Source of the DNA: Acidimangrovimonas sediminis
GTDB lineage: Bacteria; Pseudomonadota; Alphaproteobacteria; Rhodobacterales; Rhodobacteraceae
Direction of reading: 5' to 3'
DNA: 64,000 bases
Assembly (NCBI RefSeq): GCF_002871005.1
Contig: NZ_PHSN01000018.1
Span: 123,122 to 187,121, forward strand
Shown here: piece by piece, positions 38,179 through 48,238 of the stretch
Layout of the letters: each line of letters opens with the position of its first letter
Numbering within the stretch: the first letter of the stretch is position 1
Translations under genes and position numbers: made by a program
Notes under the pieces: generated by a model
Told to the model about the DNA's origin: nothing
Databases searched by the model: none
Seen by the model: the letters and a program-made list of their open reading frames with translations, nothing else

Positions 38179-38268
38179 CGCCGTCTTGTTTCCCGCACCG
38201 TTTGTGCCGTTTGTCTCGGCCGCCCGGCGAGGTATATCATGGACCGAGCCGAGACAAGGAATGCGACC

Positions 38269-38451
38269 ATGGCCGACACGAACGATCCCGACATCCCGGA
38301 AGCTGCCAAGCGTGCCCTCGCCGAGGCCGAGGCCCGCCGAAAGGCCGCCGACGCTGCCGCCAAGCTGCCGCCAGAACTGGGCGGCCGCGAGGGGCCGGAG
38401 CCGGTGCGCTACGGCGATTACGAGAAGAAGGGCCTCGCCGTCGATTTCTGA
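38269..38451 (+). CDS. DUF1674 protein, SDH assembly factor 4 family
   Basis: A 60-residue protein, charged and helical at first, ending with the family signature PELGGREGPEPVRYGDYEKK and GLAVDF. The eukaryotic relatives (SDHAF4/Sdh8) bind flavinylated SdhA during assembly of succinate dehydrogenase. The sdhCDAB genes start 3.2 kb downstream on the same strand, which supports the same role here. ATG 38269 has AAGGA about 8 bases upstream. The gene is divergent from rsmB with a 90-base gap. Confidence 0.85.
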   Translation: MADTNDPDIPEAAKRALAEAEARRKAADAAAKLPPELGGREGPEPVRYGDYEKKGLAVDF

Positions 38452-38594
38452 GCGCCGAGGACCCCCGCCCCCGTGCCTCCGAGGGTCATACCTCGCCTGA
38501 TCCCCACCTCACGCTGCGTTGCGGCGAATTTCGTCTTGCCGAATATGCCGCGAATGTGGTCTCTGGCGAAAGATTGTTGCGAGGAGGAAGAATC

Positions 38595-39449
<855 letters not shown>

Positions 39450-39468
39450 CAGGAATAGGAGACGCGCG

Positions 39469-40026
39469 ATGGCAATGCTGGTACTTGGGGTGGTCCTGTG
39501 GTGGGCCGCACATCTTTTCAAGCGCCTGGCGCCGGGTGCGCGCGCGGGAATGGGCCCTGCAGGGCGCGGCATTGCCGCCGTCGTGCTGGTCGTGGCCCTG
39601 GTCCTGATGGTGATCGGGTTCCGGGCCGTTCCGGCCGAACAGAACCTCGTCACGATCCCGGGCAACGGCCATATCAACAACCTTCTGATGCTGATCGCCG
39701 TGATCGTCTTTGGCGCGGGCATGTCCAAGGGCGTGCTGTGGACGAAGATCCGGCACCCGATGCTCTGGGGCGTGATCCTGTGGTCCGTCGCCCACCTCTT
39801 CGTGCACAACGACCCGGCCTCGCTGGTGCTGTTCGGCGGCATGGGCCTTTGGGCGATCGTCGAGATGGCCGTGATCAATGCCGCCGGTCCCTGGGCGCGG
39901 CCGACCGCCGGTGCGATGAAGCGTGACATCTTTCTCGTGATCATCGCCATCGTCATGTACGCGATCATCGTCGCGATCCACGTGATGTTCGGCCTGACCC
40001 CCAATGTGGGCACGATCTACGGATGA
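39469..40026 (+). CDS. NnrU family membrane protein
   Basis: A 185-residue protein with about five membrane helices. It begins LVLGVVLWWAAHLFKRLAPG and has conserved histidines in RHPMLWGVILWSVAHLFVHND. The family is named for a nitric-oxide-regulated gene and is related to 15-cis-zeta-carotene isomerase, which binds haem; function here is unknown. It lies between mcl2 (19-base gap) and the DUF1737 gene, whose ATG overlaps its stop (ATGA). Confidence 0.85.
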   Translation: MAMLVLGVVLWWAAHLFKRLAPGARAGMGPAGRGIAAVVLVVALVLMVIGFRAVPAEQNLVTIPGNGHINNLLMLIAVIVFGAGMSKGVLWTKIRHPMLWGVILWSVAHLFVHNDPASLVLFGGMGLWAIVEMAVINAAGPWARPTAGAMKRDIFLVIIAIVMYAIIVAIHVMFGLTPNVGTIYG

Positions 40027-40226
40027 GGCTGTACCGGTTCCTTTCCGAAGACGACACCTCGGCCTTCTGCCACAAGGTGACGGCTGCACTGAACAACGGG
40101 TGGGAGCTTCACGGCGCCCCGACCTACGCCTGGGACGAGGCGCATGGCGTCATGCGCTGCGGCCAGGCCGTGGTGAAGGAGGCCCCTGGCGAGTACACCC
40201 CTGACATCAAGCTGGGAGAGATGTGA
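40023..40226 (+). CDS. DUF1737 small protein
   Basis: A 67-residue cytosolic protein matching DUF1737 (MRLYRFLSEDDTSAFCHKV; LNNGWELHG). It overlaps the NnrU gene by 4 bases at its start, and its TGA overlaps the first base of the mch ATG, so three genes are translationally coupled. No function is known; its persistence between mcl2 and mch suggests an accessory role there. Confidence 0.85.
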   Translation: MRLYRFLSEDDTSAFCHKVTAALNNGWELHGAPTYAWDEAHGVMRCGQAVVKEAPGEYTPDIKLGEM

Positions 40227-41257
40227 TGAAGACCAGCCCGGGCCGTTTCTTCGAGGATTACAGCCTGGGCGAGGTCATTCGCCACGCGGTGCCCCGAACC
40301 GTTTCGGGCGGGGAGAGGGCGCTTTACCATGCGCTCTATCCCGCCCGGGGCGCACTCTATTCCTCGGATGAATTCGCCCGGGCCTCGGGGCTGCGCGCGT
40401 CGCCGGTCGACGATCTGGCGGCGTTCCACCTCGTTTTCGGCAAGTCGGTGCCCGACATCAGCGTCAACGCGGTGGCGAACCTTGGCTATGCCCAGGGGCG
40501 CTGGCTGGCGCCGGTCTGGCCCGGGGATACGCTGAGCGCCGAATCGGAAGTGATCGGCCTCAAGCAGAATTCGAACGGCAAGTCGGGTGTGATCTGGGTG
40601 CGCACCACGGGCACCAACCAGAACGGCCGCCCGGTGCTGGAATATGTCCGCTGGGTGATGGTACGGCGTCGCGCGCCCTCACCCGAGGGGCCCGATCCGA
40701 TCGTGCCGAAACTGGCCGCCGCGGTGACACCTCGCGACCTGGTGATCCCCGAGGGGTTGCATTTCGACCATTACGACGTCGTCGCGGCGGGCGAGCCGCA
40801 CTTGTGGGGTGACTACGAGATCGGCGAGGCGATCGACCATGTCGACGGCGTCACGATCGAGGAGGCCGAGCACATGCTGGCCACCCGCCTTTGGCAGAAC
40901 ACCGCCAAGGTGCATTTCGACGCCACCAACCGCGAGGACGGCAAGCGGCTGATCTACGGTGGCCACGTCATCTCCATGGCTCGGGCGCTCAGCTTCAACG
41001 GGCTGGCCAATGCGCAGATGATCGTGGGGCTGAACGGCGGTGCCCATGCCAACCCCTGCTTCGCGGGGGATACGGTGCGCGCCTGGTCCGAGGTGCTGGA
41101 CAAGGCCGAGACCGCTGTCCCCTCGGTCGGGGCGATCCGGCTGCGGCTGGTGGCAGTGCGCGATGGCGGCCAGCCCTTTGTTCTGCGCGCGGCCGACGGC
41201 AAATATGCCCCCGAGGTGCTGCTCGACCTCGACTACTGGGCGCTGATGCCGCGCTAG
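40226..41257 (+). CDS. mch: Mesaconyl-CoA hydratase (beta-methylmalyl-CoA dehydratase)
   Basis: A 343-residue double MaoC-like hot-dog protein. Conserved segments are GRFFEDYSLGEVI, PVDDLAAFHLVFGKSVPDIS, NLGYAQGRWLAPVWPGDTL, and in the second half KVHFDATNREDGKRLIYGGH. It reversibly hydrates mesaconyl-C1-CoA to beta-methylmalyl-CoA in the ethylmalonyl-CoA pathway. ATG 40226 shares one base with the previous stop; a GTG at 40223 is an alternative. It sits upstream of sdhCDAB, whose substrate succinate derives from this pathway. Confidence 0.9.
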   Translation: MKTSPGRFFEDYSLGEVIRHAVPRTVSGGERALYHALYPARGALYSSDEFARASGLRASPVDDLAAFHLVFGKSVPDISVNAVANLGYAQGRWLAPVWPGDTLSAESEVIGLKQNSNGKSGVIWVRTTGTNQNGRPVLEYVRWVMVRRRAPSPEGPDPIVPKLAAAVTPRDLVIPEGLHFDHYDVVAAGEPHLWGDYEIGEAIDHVDGVTIEEAEHMLATRLWQNTAKVHFDATNREDGKRLIYGGHVISMARALSFNGLANAQMIVGLNGGAHANPCFAGDTVRAWSEVLDKAETAVPSVGAIRLRLVAVRDGGQPFVLRAADGKYAPEVLLDLDYWALMPR

Positions 41258-41284
41258 CAACGGTCACGTCGGAGTCAGGGTGGG

Positions 41285-41497
41285 CTGGTCCAGCGCATCG
41301 CGGTCTTCGACGCGACGGAGGGCGGGTTCGCGCTCTATCTTGGCCGGCGGGCAATACCGCAGGGTATCGTGCGCGAGATCAGGATGCTCGAGCTTTCCGT
41401 GAACCCCGCCAGCCTGATCAAGGGCATGATCCGACGGGGCTGGCGCGCGCCGGGGGGCGACGAATCCGGGGTTGCCCGTGTGCCCCTGCAAGTGTGA
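41285..41497 (+). other. Start-less open frame after mch, possible gene remnant
   Basis: After the mch stop (41255-41257) the same frame stays open to TGA 41495-41497 and reads like coding sequence (VFDATEGGFALYLGRRAIPQ, ASLIKGMIRRGWRAP). There is no ATG; a GTG occurs at 41369. It may be a decayed gene, or chance in GC-rich DNA. No family recognised. The rest of the gap 41258-41675 holds the repeat pair listed next, and no further gene. Confidence 0.25.
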
Positions 41498-41522
41498 TCA
41501 CTAACTCCGAAAGTGTGATCAC
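41490..41522. promoter_or_regulatory. Two 12-base palindrome-containing repeats upstream of sdhC
   Basis: AAGTGTGATCAC occurs at 41490-41501 and again at 41511-41522, offset by exactly 21 bases, i.e. two helical turns. The core GTGATCAC is a perfect palindrome, so each copy can bind a dimer on the same face of the helix. The pair is 154 bases upstream of the sdhC start. It looks like a transcription-factor site (GntR- or CRP-like half-sites); the regulator is not identifiable. Confidence 0.55.
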
Positions 41523-41675
41523 AAAACGGATTTTTCTGCGCTTGCAGCCTGAATCTGCGTCAAAAAGGCGCGACAAGACGTGACTCGCCCGAAAAAATCG
41601 CTATTGCTCAGCCCCGAGGATGGCCTGCCCGCGCCATGAGCGCGGCGCGGGGCTGCACATCAGGAGAGACCCCAC

Positions 41676-42071
41676 ATGGCAGACCCAAAGCCGATCGAAC
41701 GGCCGATTTCACCCTTCATGCTTGGTCAGTACTACCGGTTCCAGATGACCTCGGTGTCGTCGATCCTGACGCGGATCACCGGCAACGCGCTGATCGGGTC
41801 GTTCATCCTTGGCGTCTGGTGGCTTTTGGCCGCGGCCGTGGGGCCGGATTACTTCGCCGTGGCGAACTGGTGGCTGACCTCGTGGCTTGGCGACCTGATC
41901 TTCACCCTCTCGCTGCTGGGCATCTGGTACCACTACCTCGCGGGGCTGCGGCACCTCTATTACGATGCCGGCCACGGGCTGGACATCGAGACCGCCGAAA
42001 AGCTTGGCTGGGTCATCATCATCGGCTCGGTCGTGCTGACCGTGCTGACGCTCATCATCATCCAATTCTGA
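41676..42071 (+). CDS. sdhC: Succinate dehydrogenase cytochrome b556 subunit
   Basis: A 131-residue membrane anchor with three helices. It has the SSILTRITG quinone-site motif (S29 and R33) and HYLAGLRHLYYD, in which H86 is the expected haem b ligand, with H93 also conserved. It anchors SdhAB and reduces ubiquinone. First gene of the sdhCDA-lipoprotein-sdhB operon; CAGGAGAG precedes the ATG. Confidence 0.94.
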   Translation: MADPKPIERPISPFMLGQYYRFQMTSVSSILTRITGNALIGSFILGVWWLLAAAVGPDYFAVANWWLTSWLGDLIFTLSLLGIWYHYLAGLRHLYYDAGHGLDIETAEKLGWVIIIGSVVLTVLTLIIIQF

Positions 42072-42082
42072 GGGAGGGCCGG

Positions 42083-42454
42083 ATGCGTTACCTCACCGAC
42101 CGTAAGCGCGCCGAGCGCAAGGGCGCCTCGGGCACCGGGACCGAACACCACTGGTACATGTCGGTCAGCGCCGTCGCGCTCGCCTTCCTGATCCCGACGT
42201 TCCTCTACATCTTCGGCCATGCGCTAGGGCATGATCACGCGACGGTCAAGGCCACCTTCGGCAACCCGTTCGTGGCGATCCTGACCGGCCTCGTGCTGTT
42301 CGTCTCGATGCAGCACTTCGCCAAGGGCGCGCAGCTGATGATCGAGGATTACACCCAGGGTTCCTGGCGGCGCGGGCTGATCATGCTGGCCTATTCCGTG
42401 GCCTACGTGGTCACCGCGACCGGCCTCTGGGCCCTGGCGAAACTGGCGATGTGA
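42083..42454 (+). CDS. sdhD: Succinate dehydrogenase membrane anchor subunit
   Basis: A 123-residue protein with three predicted helices, preceded by a basic N-terminus (MRYLTDRKRAERK). The HFAKGAQLMIEDY segment (about 78-90) provides the conserved quinone/haem-side residues. ATG 42083 follows GGGAGGG, 11 bases after the sdhC stop. Confidence 0.93.
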   Translation: MRYLTDRKRAERKGASGTGTEHHWYMSVSAVALAFLIPTFLYIFGHALGHDHATVKATFGNPFVAILTGLVLFVSMQHFAKGAQLMIEDYTQGSWRRGLIMLAYSVAYVVTATGLWALAKLAM

Positions 42455-42470
42455 AGGGGCCTGAAGAACA

Positions 42471-44276
42471 ATGGCATCTTACGAATACGAAGTTCACGAC
42501 TATGACGTCGTGGTGGTGGGCGCCGGCGGCGCCGGTCTGCGCGCGACGCTGGGCATGGCCGAGCAGGGGCTGCGCACGGCCTGCGTGACCAAGGTCTTCC
42601 CGACCCGGTCGCACACCGTGGCCGCCCAGGGCGGCATCGCCGCCTCGCTCAGCAACATGGGCCCCGACAACTGGCAGTGGCACATGTACGACACCGTGAA
42701 GGGGTCGGACTGGCTGGGCGACAACGATGCGATGGAATACCTCGTGCGTCACGCCCCGCAGGCGGTCTATGAGCTGGAGCACTACGGCGTGCCCTTCTCG
42801 CGCACCGAGCAGGGCAAGATCTACCAGCGTCCGTTCGGCGGCCACACCACCGAGTTCGGCGAAGGCCCGCCCGTGCAGCGCACCTGCGCCGCGGCCGACC
42901 GCACCGGCCACGCCATTCTGCACACGCTCTACGGCCAGTCGCTGAAGCAGAAGGCCGAGTTCTACATCGAATACTTCGCGATCGACCTGATCATGTCGGA
43001 AGACGGCGTGTGCCAGGGCGTCGTGGCGTGGAAGCTCGACGACGGGACGATCCACATCTTCAACGCGAAGATGACGGTTCTGGCGACCGGCGGCTACGGC
43101 CGGGCTTATTTCTCGGCCACCTCGGCCCACACTTGCACCGGCGACGGCGGCGGCATGGTGGCGCGCGCGGGGCTGGCGCTGCAGGATATGGAATTCGTGC
43201 AGTTCCACCCGACCGGCATCTACGGTTCGGGCTGCCTGATCACAGAAGGCGCGCGCGGCGAGGGCGGGTACCTCACCAACTCGGAAGGCGAGCGGTTCAT
43301 GGAACGCTACGCGCCGACCTACAAGGACCTCGCCTCGCGCGACGTCGTTTCGCGCTGCATGACGATGGAGATCCGCGAAGGCCGGGGCGTGGGGTCGGAA
43401 GGCGACCACATCCACCTGAACCTGTCGCACATCCCGGCGGAAACCCTGGCCGAGCGTCTGCCCGGCATCTCGGAATCGGCCAAGATCTTTGCCGGCGTCG
43501 ACGTGACGAAGGAGCCGATCCCGGTGCTGCCGACCGTGCACTACAACATGGGCGGCATCCCCACGAACTACTGGGGCGAAGTGCTGAACCCGACCGCCGA
43601 GAACCCCGACGCGGTGACGCCGGGCCTGATGGCGGTGGGCGAGGCGGGCTGTGCCTCGGTCCACGGCGCGAACCGCCTTGGCTCCAACTCGCTGATCGAC
43701 CTTGTGGTGTTCGGCCGCGCCGCCGCTATCAAGGCGGGTCAGGTCGTCGACCGCGAGGCCGGCATCGCCAAGCCGAACCAGGCCAGCATCGACAAGGCGC
43801 TGGGGCGCTTCGACGGGCTGCGCTACGCCAAGGGCAACATCTCGACCGCCGAACTGCGGCTTGACCTGCAGAAGACGATGCAGGCCGACGCCGCGGTGTT
43901 CCGCACCGACAAGACGCTGGCCGAAGGCGTCAAGAAGGTCGAGGCGATCGCCGGCAAGATGGACGACATCTCGGTCTCCGACCGCTCGCTGGTCTGGAAC
44001 TCGGACCTGATGGAAACGCTCGAGCTGACGAACCTGATGCCGAACGCCCTGGCGACCATCGTCGGCGCCGAGGCGCGCAAGGAAAGCCGCGGAGCGCATG
44101 CCCACGAGGATTACCCCGACCGTCACGACGACGAATGGCGCAAGCACTCGATCATGCGGGTCCACGGCAGCAAGGTCGATCTGACCTATCGCCCCGTGCA
44201 TACCGATCCGCTGACGTCGGAAACCGACGGCGGGATCGAGCTCAAGCGGATCGCGCCGAAGAAGCGGGTCTACTGA
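42471..44276 (+). CDS. sdhA: Succinate dehydrogenase flavoprotein subunit
   Basis: A 601-residue flavoprotein of complex II. The FAD-binding start is [15 protein letters not shown]. The histidine that covalently binds FAD is H48 in [13 protein letters not shown]. Substrate-site features include HTTEFGEGP and the late [15 protein letters not shown]. Standard length. It oxidises succinate to fumarate on the cytosolic side. Confidence 0.97.
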   Translation: MASYEYEVHDYDVVVVGAGGAGLRATLGMAEQGLRTACVTKVFPTRSHTVAAQGGIAASLSNMGPDNWQWHMYDTVKGSDWLGDNDAMEYLVRHAPQAVYELEHYGVPFSRTEQGKIYQRPFGGHTTEFGEGPPVQRTCAAADRTGHAILHTLYGQSLKQKAEFYIEYFAIDLIMSEDGVCQGVVAWKLDDGTIHIFNAKMTVLATGGYGRAYFSATSAHTCTGDGGGMVARAGLALQDMEFVQFHPTGIYGSGCLITEGARGEGGYLTNSEGERFMERYAPTYKDLASRDVVSRCMTMEIREGRGVGSEGDHIHLNLSHIPAETLAERLPGISESAKIFAGVDVTKEPIPVLPTVHYNMGGIPTNYWGEVLNPTAENPDAVTPGLMAVGEAGCASVHGANRLGSNSLIDLVVFGRAAAIKAGQVVDREAGIAKPNQASIDKALGRFDGLRYAKGNISTAELRLDLQKTMQADAAVFRTDKTLAEGVKKVEAIAGKMDDISVSDRSLVWNSDLMETLELTNLMPNALATIVGAEARKESRGAHAHEDYPDRHDDEWRKHSIMRVHGSKVDLTYRPVHTDPLTSETDGGIELKRIAPKKRVY

Positions 44277-44277
44277 C

Positions 44278-44589
44278 GTGACCCGCGCGGGTGGATACGC
44301 GGCACTGGCGCTGGCGGGGCTGACCTCGGGCCTGTCGGCCTGTGGCCCCGTCTCGCCCGCCGAGGCGCAGCGGATGTGCACCGAGCGCGCCCGCCTCGCC
44401 GCCCACCCGCGCGGCTACATCGCCCTCGGGCGCGGATCGCACGGCATGGCCTGGCAGGGCGAGGTGAACATCTCGTCCGACTTCGTCCAGGGCCGCGACC
44501 CGAGCGCCGTCTACGAAACCTGTGTCGTGCAGAAGACCGGCCATGCGCCATCCACGCCCCTGTACGACCGCCCCGATTGGAAGGGATGA
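44278..44589 (+). CDS. Small lipoprotein of the sdh operon
   Basis: A 103-residue hypothetical with a GTG start one base after the sdhA stop. The signal sequence ends in LSAC, giving lipidation at C22. The mature part includes GEVNISSDFVQGRDPSAVY, close to a segment of the serine hydrolase at 17119-18507, and a second cysteine pair. It is wedged between sdhA and sdhB (3-base gap), so it is translated with them. Function unknown; such a gene also lies inside the sdh operon of related bacteria as I recall. Confidence 0.75.
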   Translation: MTRAGGYAALALAGLTSGLSACGPVSPAEAQRMCTERARLAAHPRGYIALGRGSHGMAWQGEVNISSDFVQGRDPSAVYETCVVQKTGHAPSTPLYDRPDWKG

Positions 44590-44592
44590 TCC

Positions 44593-45372
44593 ATGGTCCA
44601 GCTGACACTTCCCAAGAATTCGCGCATCCGCACCGGCAAGACCTGGCCGAAGCCCGAAGGCGCGACCAACGTCCGCAAGTTCGTGATCTACCGCTGGTCG
44701 CCCGATGATGGCGAAAACCCCCGCGTCGACACCTATTTCGTCGACATGGACAAGTGCGGCCCGATGGTCCTCGACGCGCTGATCAAGATCAAGAACGAGA
44801 TCGACCCGACGCTGACCTTCCGCCGGTCGTGCCGCGAGGGGATCTGTGGTTCCTGCGCGATGAACATCGACGGCGGCAACCACCTGGCCTGCATCTACGG
44901 CCTAGACGAGATCCAGGGCGAGGTGAAGATCTACCCGCTGCCGCACATGCCGGTGGTCAAGGATCTGATCCCGGATCTGACGCATTTCTACGCCCAGCAC
45001 GCGTCGATCATGCCCTGGCTCGAGACCAAGACGAACGAGCCGCAGAAGGAATGGCGCCAGTCGATCGAGGACCGCAAGAAGCTTGACGGCCTCTACGAAT
45101 GCGTGATGTGCGCCTCGTGCTCCACCGCCTGCCCGAGCTACTGGTGGAACTCCGACCGCTACCTCGGCCCGGCCGCGCTGCTGCACGCCTACCGCTGGAT
45201 CGTCGACAGCCGCGACGAGGCGACGGGCGAGCGTCTGGATGATCTGGAGGATCCGTTCAAGCTGTATCGCTGCCACACGATCATGAACTGCACCAAGACC
45301 TGCCCGAAGGGCCTGAACCCGGCCAAGTCGATCGCAGAGATCAAGCGCATGATGGTCGAACGCGTGGTCTGA
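44593..45372 (+). CDS. sdhB: Succinate dehydrogenase iron-sulfur subunit
   Basis: A 259-residue subunit carrying all three clusters: 2Fe-2S by C80, C85, C88 and C100 (CREGICGSC), 4Fe-4S starting at C170 ([12 protein letters not shown]), and 3Fe-4S ([14 protein letters not shown]). It passes electrons from SdhA to the quinone site. Last gene of the operon. Confidence 0.97.
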   Translation: MVQLTLPKNSRIRTGKTWPKPEGATNVRKFVIYRWSPDDGENPRVDTYFVDMDKCGPMVLDALIKIKNEIDPTLTFRRSCREGICGSCAMNIDGGNHLACIYGLDEIQGEVKIYPLPHMPVVKDLIPDLTHFYAQHASIMPWLETKTNEPQKEWRQSIEDRKKLDGLYECVMCASCSTACPSYWWNSDRYLGPAALLHAYRWIVDSRDEATGERLDDLEDPFKLYRCHTIMNCTKTCPKGLNPAKSIAEIKRMMVERVV

Positions 45373-45425
45373 TCCACCGGCGGGGTGCGAGAACAGACTT
45401 GCCCCGACCCCGATGAGGAGTGTCC

Positions 45426-45734
45426 GTGAGCAAGGAGATCGCGCCGCACTGGATTTCCGTCACCAAGCATCCGGCGCCTGCGTCTTCCGACGCGGGCGCC
45501 TTTCAATTTGCGGCCCTGGGGGTGGTCGGGCTCGTGCTGGTGGTCTGCTTCCTGTGCATGCGATTTTGGACCTGGCGCCGATCACTGGGCAGATGCCGGT
45601 GGTCGCGCGATAAGGCGTCGGACCGGGGAGGTTTCCGGGCGTGGCGATGTACGACATGCGGCGAGACTGGCTATGGCCGAAACCGTGTTCCCCCGGCGCA
45701 ATGCGCCCAAGCGACCCGACAGGGCGGGCTATGA
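45426..45734 (+). CDS. Small single-span membrane protein with zinc-ribbon-like tail
   Basis: A 102-residue frame with GTG start 45426 and GAGGAG directly upstream. Residues about 27-47 (FAALGVVGLVLVVCFLCMRFW) form one membrane helix. The basic cytosolic part ends in WRCTTCGETGYG and PPAQC, a CxxC...C pattern like one half of a rubredoxin-type zinc ribbon. It lies 53 bases after sdhB and 23 before the end of the opposing SRP RNA gene. No family recognised; it may be cotranscribed with sdh. Confidence 0.5.
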   Translation: MSKEIAPHWISVTKHPAPASSDAGAFQFAALGVVGLVLVVCFLCMRFWTWRRSLGRCRWSRDKASDRGGFRAWRCTTCGETGYGRNRVPPAQCAQATRQGGL

Positions 45735-45757
45735 CAGAACATTGCGGGGGATAAGGT

Positions 45758-45851
45758 GAGAGGCTGGACAACGACCCAAGCGGGGCTCGTTACGGCTGCT
45801 TCCTTCCGGACCTGACCGGGTTGGCGAGGCGCTCGCCCGCGCCAACCTCTC
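45758..45851 (-). ncRNA. ffs: Signal recognition particle RNA, small bacterial type
   Basis: Read on the minus strand, the sequence contains the invariant SRP core GGTCAGGTCCGGAAGGAAGC, which binds Ffh. The ends pair over ten bases: GAGAGGTTGG from 45851 and CCAGCCTCTC ending at 45758. The outer stem is GC-rich throughout. About 94 nt, the size of the 4.5S-like form. Exact ends may differ by a few bases. The 165 bases between it and the cpdB remnant hold no gene. Confidence 0.95.
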
Positions 45852-46016
45852 GAGGGGTGATATAGGGGGGACGGAACGGATTCGCAACCCGTCCTCCCCG
45901 CCCTTCCGGCATGCAAGGGGGACGGCGCCCCCCTTTCCCTTTCATTGTTCCCCAAATACGCAGCCTGCATCGCCGCGCCGCGCCGCACCCCGGCCGGGCC
46001 CGGCGCGGCGTCGTCC

Positions 46017-47996
46017 TCACAGCTTGATCTTGAAACGGGCGAAGCCGTCCGGCCCGTCACCGTCCGGCACGATGTCCACGTCGCGCACGTCCTTGATGTA
46101 CTGCTTCGCCTTCGGACCGGTGTCGAACAGGACCGAGGTCCCCGGCAGCGGCTTGAAGCGCCAGTTGTCGTCGGCGGTCGGGTTGATCGTGCCTTCCTCG
46201 TGGATATAGCGCACGATCACGTCGCGGTTGGTGTCGGGTGCCTCGAAGATCACCGCCTTCTCGCCGGTGCCGGGGAAGTTGCCGCCGCCCGAGGCGCGGT
46301 AGTTGTTCGTGGCGATCACGAATTCCTGCGCCGGGTCGATCGGCTTGCCCTGGTATTGCAGGTCGACGATGCGGTTGGCGTCCGGGTTCACCACCTTGCC
46401 GTCGTTGTCGAACTTCGAGGGCTGCGACAGGTCGATCTGGTAGGTCACCCCGTCGATCACGTCGAAATTGTAGCTTGGGAACTTGGGGTTCAGCAGCACC
46501 TGGTCGGCCTTGCCCGGCGTGATCTGGTTGAACATGCCGGCCGAGCGTTCCAGCCAGTCCTTCACCTCGGCGCCGGTCGCCTTCACCGCGCGCACCGTGT
46601 TGGGGTAAAGATAGAGGTCGGACACGTTCTTGATCGCCACGTTCCCCGCCGGCACGTCGGTGTAATAGCCGGGCCCCCCGCGTCCGCCCGCCTTGAACGG
46701 AGCCGCCGCCGACAGCAAGGGCAGGTCGGCATACTTCCCGCCCTTCAGCATCTGCTTCATGTACCAGACCTGCGCGATCGACACGATCTGGACGGACGGA
46801 TCGTCGGCCACCAGCGCGAAATAGCTTTGCAGCGGTGCCGATGTCTTGCCCACGGGCCGGCGGATCTAGGCCAGCGTCGCCTCGTGCTCGGGCTTCACCG
46901 CGTCGAGGATGTATTGCTCCGACGCCACCGTCGGCGTCACCTTGCGATCTTCGCCGCGCAGGTAGATCGGCCGCGCCTCGGTCTCGGCCGACAGAACCTT
47001 CCACTGGTTGCCGTCACGTTCCAGCATCAGGTCGATGAGGCCCATGTGAGAGCCCCAGAACCCGCCCATCACAGCGGGCTTGCCGCCAAGGGTGCCGGCC
47101 TTGATATCGACCTCCTTCATGTTGGCGAAGGTCGGCGAGGGGAAGACGAGGTGCTGGTGCCCGGTCATGATCGCGTCGATCCCCTCGACCCGGCCCAGCG
47201 GGACCGAGGCGTTCTCGGCCCCTTCCACGTGGTCGGCGCTGTCGATGCCCGAATGCGACAGCGCGATGATGATGTCGGCGCCCTTCTCCTTCATCTCGGG
47301 GATGTAGGCGGCCATGGTCGAGACGATGTCGCGCGTCTTCACCTTGCCTTCGAGGTTGTGGCGGTCCCACAGCATGATCTGCGGCGGCACCGCCCCGATG
47401 AAGCCGATGTTGATCGTGTGCTTCTCGCCCGAGCCGTCGGTGATCTCCTTCTTCAGAATCACGTAGGGCGGGATCAGGGTCTTGTCCTTGGTGGGGTCCG
47501 CCCCCTCGGTCTTCACGACGTTGGCCGAGACGACCGGGAATTTCGCCCCCGCCAGCGATTTCTCAAGGAAACTCAGGCCATAGTTGAACTCGTGGTTGCC
47601 AAGGGTCGAAACCTCGACCCCCAGCGCGTTCATGGCGGCGATCACCGGGTGGACGTCGCCCTCCTTCATGCCCTTCTCGTAGGCCATGTAATCGCCCAGC
47701 GGGTTACCCTGCAGGAAGTCGCCGTTGTCGACCAGCATGGTGTTCGTCGCCTCTGCGCGCACGCCGTCGATCAGCGTGGCGGTGCGGGCAAGTCCCACGG
47801 TGTCCGAGGGTTTGTCAGCATAATAATCGTAGGGATAGACGTGGACGTGGATATCCGTCGTCTCCATGATCCGAAGGTGCGCCTGATTGGTCGCCGCGCG
47901 GGCGGAATAGGGGTGTAGTGCGATCAAGCCTGCTCCTGCGGCCGTGCCCGCGAGGAAGCCCCGGCGAGACATGCGACTGGTGTATTTCGGTGTCAT
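46017..47996 (-). pseudogene. cpdB: 2',3'-cyclic-nucleotide phosphodiesterase/3'-nucleotidase, interrupted by an amber codon
   Basis: One reading frame of 660 codons encodes a full-length periplasmic CpdB-type enzyme but contains a single TAG at 46866-46868. The N-terminal part starts with a twin-arginine signal (SRRGFLAGTAAGAG) and has the metallophosphatase motifs METTDIHVH, GNHEFNYGL, HSGID and GHQHLVF. After the stop the frame continues without shift ([16 protein letters not shown]) into the 5'-nucleotidase C-terminal domain with [13 protein letters not shown]. The context EATLA-stop-IRRPVG suggests a tyrosine codon (TAC or TAT) mutated to TAG. Either the gene is newly inactivated or there is a sequence error; readthrough is less likely. 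The 242 bases to nudC form a divergent promoter region. Confidence 0.85.
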
Positions 47997-48238
47997 GGTC
48001 GGTCCCTGTTCTCATGTCGCACTCGGGCAGGCGAGGTGCCATGACGTCGGCGCGACCTTAGCGTGAAGTTCTGAGCCTGCCAAAACCCGTACCGGGATTC
48101 CAATCACATTTCGACATCTCTAGGTTGTATGCGTCACGCCATAGCCTTGCCGGTTGCGGCCATGGCGCTGGTGGCGTCGTGCGCCATTTGCACCTTCCCC
48201 GCGGGCATGGCAGGAAAGGCGCAAACGGAGGGCAGGGA

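Noticed and set aside
46866..46868. Pyrrolysine or programmed readthrough of the cpdB amber codon
   Set aside because: No family precedent at this site and no recoding element visible; mutation or sequence error is simpler.
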